From Phycisphaerales bacterium (GTDB lineage: Bacteria > Planctomycetota > Phycisphaerae > Phycisphaerales > UBA1924): a stretch of DNA of 8,211 nt. A program made the translations under genes and the position numbers. Within the stretch, counting starts at the first letter, position 1. Every line of letters begins with the position of its first letter. Below, piece by piece: positions 4,775 through 8,211 of this stretch. Below the pieces are notes generated by a model. That model worked only from the letters and a program-made list of their open reading frames with translations. It was not told where the DNA came from and ran no database searches. Where the stretch lies: positions 1 through 8,211 of the forward strand of contig JAIEQQ010000492.1 in the NCBI GenBank assembly GCA_019747615.1, read 5' to 3'.

Positions 4775-6451
4775 TCACTTCGTCTCCGGCTGATCCATCG
4801 GCACGACGTACACGAAGAACGGCAGCGAACTGGTCCCCACGATCATCGCCCGCACGCCCACCGTCCGCTTTCCTCCGGCCGGCACAACCACGCGTCCGGG
4901 CACGGCGACATCCGCCGGGGTGCCCTTGGCCGGCACAAGCAGCGATCGCGTGTTGTCGCCCAGATCGTCCTTCCGCCATCCGCCGGCCCATTGCACATTC
5001 ACATCCAGCGTCCGCAGGTCCTCGCGGCTCAGTGGTGATTCGCCCGAGTGCACCTGCCACGCAAGCCCGACGTCCGCATCCTGCTTGCCGAAACGGATGT
5101 CCACGCTCCGCTCGCTGGCGCTGGGATTGATCAGCGTGAAGGTGAGCAGATATTCAACCTGGTAGTTCCCCACCGTGTCGGCGTGCACATATCCGGGGTG
5201 CAGAAGCATGTCCGCCGTCTGCCGAGCCTTCGGGCACGAAACCGTCTGCACCGCCGGCGCAGCCATCAGGAATGCCACGCCGGGCACCGCGCCGACTGCA
5301 CGCTTGCGGGCCTCGCTCGCCGGCGTGATCGGGTCGCGCTCGCCGCGATGAAAGTCGGGGTCGCGGTGCGTCGGCGCGTCGCCGGCGTTCTGCTCCGCCG
5401 GGAGCCCCGCCGAGCCGCGCAAGTCCGCCGCGTTGAGCACGACTTCGTCGCTGCGCCACAGAAAGCTCCGGGACACACCCACGACGCGCCGCACGTGGCA
5501 CGTCGGCGGCGGAATCTGCAGGTCCATGCCCCCTTCGCCCGACCAGGCCCCGCGCGATGACGCCGCGAGCGCCGCCGAGTCAAAGTCGTCGCGTGCCGTC
5601 GCCGCGTCGATCGCGATCACCGAGACTTCCAGCCCGGTCCGGGCGCTCTGGCCGCCCACCGACTCGACCGTCGCACGCACCATACCGGTGAAGAAGTCGC
5701 TGGGCGAACTGTCGGCCTCAGCGCCCGTCTCCGAGCCGCTCGGGCCGGTCTTTTCGGGCGTGCTCAGGCGTGGCGACCACGCGATGACTCGTGCCGCGCC
5801 GGGCTCGATCGTCAGCGTTTCGATGACCGATCGCCAGTCATCGCGGAGCATCCGCGCCGTCAGCCGCGACTCGGGACCATCGGCCGCGGCCATCTTGCCG
5901 CGAGATTCCATGATCTGCCTCGGCCGGATCGTCACCGCCGATGCCCCCGTGTTCCGCACCATCACCACCACGCGCCGCTGCCGCGGCTCGGTCGTGGGCG
6001 CGCCCTGCACCTCGGGCGTCGGGTTGCTCATGTGATAGAGAAACACCTCGAAACCGCCGTCGATCGTCGCAAAGCCGTTGCTCCGCTGACGACGCTGAGC
6101 CTCGATCACCAGCGTGCCGTCCTTGGCCCGGAACTCCGGCAGCGTCGCGCTGGTGCTGTACAGCACGCCGGTTGAGAGGAATATCTCCGGCAGGTCCGAA
6201 TCCACGCGCAACGGCACATCGCCCACGCCGCCGCTGGCGCTCGACGCCGCGCCGCGGCCCGCCGCGAAGAACTCCAGCCGACCCGGCAGCAGCACACCCG
6301 CGCACCGCGAACACTTGTCATCACCCCAGAGCGCCACCAGCGGCGTCGGTGCTGGCAGCGAACCCGCCATGGCGCTCGACAGCAGAACGTGACCGAAAAC
6401 GACCGACCAAGCGGCGAGCGGACGTGCGGAGCGGGTGCGAGCAGTTTTCAT
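4775..6451 (-). CDS. Secreted beta-rich protein of unknown function, DUF3370-like layout
   Basis: 558 residues with a signal peptide: RTRSAR, a hydrophobic stretch, and a likely cut after A29 (SAMA/GS). C47 and C50 form a CxxC soon after. Residues about 55-125 hold LPGRLEFF, a stretch on the start of an event or state (LSTGVLYSTSATLPEF) and FEVFLYHMSN. Residues 155-185 have a strand-rich VVVMVRNTG...TIRPRQ, followed by IEPGAARVI. Near 265-285 comes MVRATVESVGG, and from about 425 a second sandwich-like region with GNYQVEYLLTFTLINPS, ending in VVPAGGKRTVGVRAM. From memory this order resembles DUF3370 proteins of cyanobacteria (LPG, LSTG.L, LHNP, GNYGV.Y, LYNP). The function of that family is unknown to me. 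The product would act in the periplasm or outside the cell. The ATG at 6451 is chosen for the signal peptide; no ribosome site is visible. Confidence 0.85.
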   Translation of the reverse strand: MKTARTRSARPLAAWSVVFGHVLLSSAMAGSLPAPTPLVALWGDDKCSRCAGVLLPGRLEFFAAGRGAASSASGGVGDVPLRVDSDLPEIFLSTGVLYSTSATLPEFRAKDGTLVIEAQRRQRSNGFATIDGGFEVFLYHMSNPTPEVQGAPTTEPRQRRVVVMVRNTGASAVTIRPRQIMESRGKMAAADGPESRLTARMLRDDWRSVIETLTIEPGAARVIAWSPRLSTPEKTGPSGSETGAEADSSPSDFFTGMVRATVESVGGQSARTGLEVSVIAIDAATARDDFDSAALAASSRGAWSGEGGMDLQIPPPTCHVRRVVGVSRSFLWRSDEVVLNAADLRGSAGLPAEQNAGDAPTHRDPDFHRGERDPITPASEARKRAVGAVPGVAFLMAAPAVQTVSCPKARQTADMLLHPGYVHADTVGNYQVEYLLTFTLINPSASERSVDIRFGKQDADVGLAWQVHSGESPLSREDLRTLDVNVQWAGGWRKDDLGDNTRSLLVPAKGTPADVAVPGRVVVPAGGKRTVGVRAMIVGTSSLPFFVYVVPMDQPETK

Positions 6452-6468
6452 GCACGATCATTGGGCAA

Positions 6469-6525
6469 CGAGCTCGCGTACGCGGCTCTGACGACGCCCG
6501 CCTCGGAGAAGCGGGCCACCCAGCC
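6469..6525. repeat. 57-bp direct repeat, copy B, between divergent genes
   Basis: Same orientation as copy A at 4717-4773, 51 of 57 identical. It occupies half of the 110-base gap between the divergent starts at 6451 (minus) and 6562 (plus). The GGCTC/GAGCC stem of copy A is broken here, while a CCCGC/GCGGG pairing (6497-6501 with 6511-6515) is possible. Promoters of both flanking genes must lie in or around it; I could not pick convincing -35/-10 boxes. Confidence 0.75.
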
Positions 6526-6561
6526 CGTCCCCACGCCGCGCTTGCTACGCTCGCCCCGCCC

Positions 6562-8211
6562 ATGCCCAACTTCACGCGCCACCTCGTGCTCTTCGCGCTT
6601 CTGGCGGGTCTTGCCAGCGCCGGTCTGCTGGCGCTGGCCTTCCCGGCGGTCGGCGTAAGGCCCGCCGCGTTTCTGATTCCCGTCCCGGCGTTGCTGGTTG
6701 CCCAAAGGCTGGCGTTCGCCCGGCGTCGCCGCCGCCTGGCGGTCGCCAGCATCTTCGCGCTGGCGATGCTCCCGTTCTACGCCTGGCAGCACGCCTTTAT
6801 GTGGAACGTCAGCGAACTGGCCTACGTCCTGCATCAGTTTTACATGATCTTCTGGGCGGGGCTCTTCGTCTTCATCGGCGCGATCGTGTTTCGCTGGAGC
6901 GATCGCTCCCGCATCGCCCGCCTGGCCCTCCCGGCCCTGCTGGCAACACTCTGGACCGGCGTCGAGTTCATCCGCGGCGATGTCTTTCTCGAGGGCTTCC
7001 CGTTCTTCTTCGCCGCGCATCCGACGATCGATCTGTGGTCCAACTGGGGCCTGGGCAATCCCGCCAGCGTCTTGGGTACGTACTTCGTCTCATTTCTCGT
7101 GGTGCTGCCGGCCTGCACGCTGATGTCGATGCACAGGGTGAACCCTGATTCGACTCGGGTACCCGCCGCTCCGTCTCGCGTGCCACCCGGCTCCGGCGCG
7201 GGTCGCGATGCGTCCTCCGCATCCGCATCAACCGATCCAGCGCCGACCACGCCGACCGACCGGCGCGAGAGGCTCTTGACATGGTCACTCAGTGCGTTCA
7301 TCCTCATTGCCGGGATCACGCTGGGCTCGCTTGAGAACCTCGCCAATCTTCCGGGCATGGGCTCCGCTGAGGCCCCCGCGCTGCGTGTCGCCGCCCTCCA
7401 GACCAACATCACCCAGGACAACAAGACCTCGTGGCCGACGCACGAGCGATTGATCGCGATGCGCCGCTGGCTCGATCTGAGCCGCGCCGCATCGCGCCCG
7501 GCCCCGCTGGCGTCGAATCCAAACTGGAAGCCGGACCTGATCGTCTGGCCCGAGACGATGTTCCCCGGCCCGTCGCTGAACGCCTCGGCCCGCGCCGCGC
7601 AAGATCGCGCCGGCCTCGCCTTCCCCCTCCGTCAGCCAGTGCCCGAGCTCGGCGTCAGCGGGCCGATCCTCGCGACGGTCTACGCCGACGCGCTGTTGGA
7701 CGCCCAGAAGTCCATGAATATTCCGATGCTCATCGGCGCAATCGCCGAGGAGAATCTCCAGTTCGAATCTCTGCCCGAGGGACGCCTCAAGGCCAAGTCC
7801 GACGGCATCTTCAACTCGATGTTCCTCGTCCGTGACGGTGCGTTGGATCCGGCCCGCTACGACAAGATCAAGCTCACGCCCTTCGGCGAAACGCTCCCGT
7901 TCTTCTCACGCTTCCCGGCGTTTCAACAGTGGGTGCTCGATCGCCTCGTGCTCAAGGGTCTCACCTTCGAGCTCCGCGCCGGGACCACGCCCGTGATCTT
8001 CAGCGTCCCCGGTGCCGGTCGATCGGACTCGGACCCGGCCCGCGTCAACAACATCCGCATCGCCACGCCGATCTGCTACGAGACCGTCTGGGCTTGGGCC
8101 TGCCGCGCAATGGTGCATCGGAACGGCAGCCGCGCCGCGGACATCATGATCAACGCCAGCAACGATGGCTGGTACGGCCCATTTTCCCCCGGCCGCCCGA
8201 ACTTCCTGCTG
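6562..8211 (+). CDS. lnt: Apolipoprotein N-acyltransferase (3' end outside window)
   Basis: Transfers an acyl chain from phospholipid to the N-terminal cysteine of apolipoproteins in the inner membrane, the last step of lipoprotein maturation. The first 550 codons are present. Residues 1 to about 193 are a hydrophobic multi-span region with typical Lnt features (W-T-GVEFIRG, NWGLGNP). After another span (about 241-257) comes the nitrilase-like domain: LRVAALQTN, WPE331 in WPETMFPGP, YDK435 in YDKIKLTPFGE (E443), and C505 in ICYE. E331, K435 and C505 match the known Glu-Lys-Cys triad. NASNDGWYGPFSP follows, as in the family. Odd points are a Pro/Ser/Thr-rich loop of about 45 residues between membrane spans (195-240) and an insertion after WPET (about 338-362), making it longer than E. 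coli Lnt. ATG 6562 is chosen because it lies past the 57-bp repeat and starts the first span; no Shine-Dalgarno is seen. Confidence 0.95.
   Translation, partial: MPNFTRHLVLFALLAGLASAGLLALAFPAVGVRPAAFLIPVPALLVAQRLAFARRRRRLAVASIFALAMLPFYAWQHAFMWNVSELAYVLHQFYMIFWAGLFVFIGAIVFRWSDRSRIARLALPALLATLWTGVEFIRGDVFLEGFPFFFAAHPTIDLWSNWGLGNPASVLGTYFVSFLVVLPACTLMSMHRVNPDSTRVPAAPSRVPPGSGAGRDASSASASTDPAPTTPTDRRERLLTWSLSAFILIAGITLGSLENLANLPGMGSAEAPALRVAALQTNITQDNKTSWPTHERLIAMRRWLDLSRAASRPAPLASNPNWKPDLIVWPETMFPGPSLNASARAAQDRAGLAFPLRQPVPELGVSGPILATVYADALLDAQKSMNIPMLIGAIAEENLQFESLPEGRLKAKSDGIFNSMFLVRDGALDPARYDKIKLTPFGETLPFFSRFPAFQQWVLDRLVLKGLTFELRAGTTPVIFSVPGAGRSDSDPARVNNIRIATPICYETVWAWACRAMVHRNGSRAADIMINASNDGWYGPFSPGRPNFLL

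Noticed and set aside
5048..6035. Plus-strand genes inside the secreted-protein gene (5048-5560, 5433-6035)
   Set aside because: Shadow frames of a high-GC minus-strand gene that has a signal peptide and coherent beta-rich composition over its full length.
6448..7020. Minus-strand gene opposite the start of lnt
   Set aside because: It is antisense to clear Lnt coding sequence and rich in Arg/Glu/Gln from reverse-complement codon bias; the N-acyltransferase on the other strand has catalytic motifs.

Overview
The window looks like a planctomycete genome, most likely class Phycisphaerae. It is GC-rich, and the genes have almost no Shine-Dalgarno sequences. The Rhs proteins carry paired dockerin-like inserts, and one small membrane protein ends in a CxxC...CPECG ribbon; both are traits I associate with Planctomycetota. 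This assignment is inference from gene content, not from a marker gene.

Left half, plus strand (1-4300): a modular Rhs polymorphic-toxin locus. It opens with the 3' end of an Rhs protein that keeps an intact core, including the self-cleavage motif PxxxxDPxGL, followed by a cysteine-rich C-terminal tip. A small membrane/zinc-ribbon gene overlaps the tip and sits where an immunity gene would. Next comes a perfect 10-bp hairpin, then a second Rhs piece without its own beginning. That piece resumes in the middle of the core and has a second pair of dockerin-like motifs, but it loses the GRW..RDP/self-cleavage block. It runs straight into a different tip with a possible Cys-His-Asp hydrolase pattern. 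A second small signal-anchored gene follows, then a degenerate copy of the hairpin element. Both tip/partner pairs look richer in A+T than the core. This fits one expressed tip plus one displaced (orphan) core-tip-partner cassette that could be swapped in by recombination through the shared core.

Middle (4298-4774): no convincing gene. It holds the second copy of the cassette-end element, a degenerate 21-bp tandem repeat of about nine units, a hairpin suited to ending transcription, and one copy of a 57-bp repeat.

Right half: a minus-strand gene for a large secreted beta-rich protein of unknown function, with a resemblance to the DUF3370 layout known from cyanobacteria. It is bracketed by two direct copies of the 57-bp repeat (51 of 57 identical). 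Diverging from it on the plus strand is apolipoprotein N-acyltransferase (lnt), open through the right edge of the window, with the Glu-Lys-Cys catalytic triad visible. The right half is housekeeping and envelope sequence; the left half is accessory.
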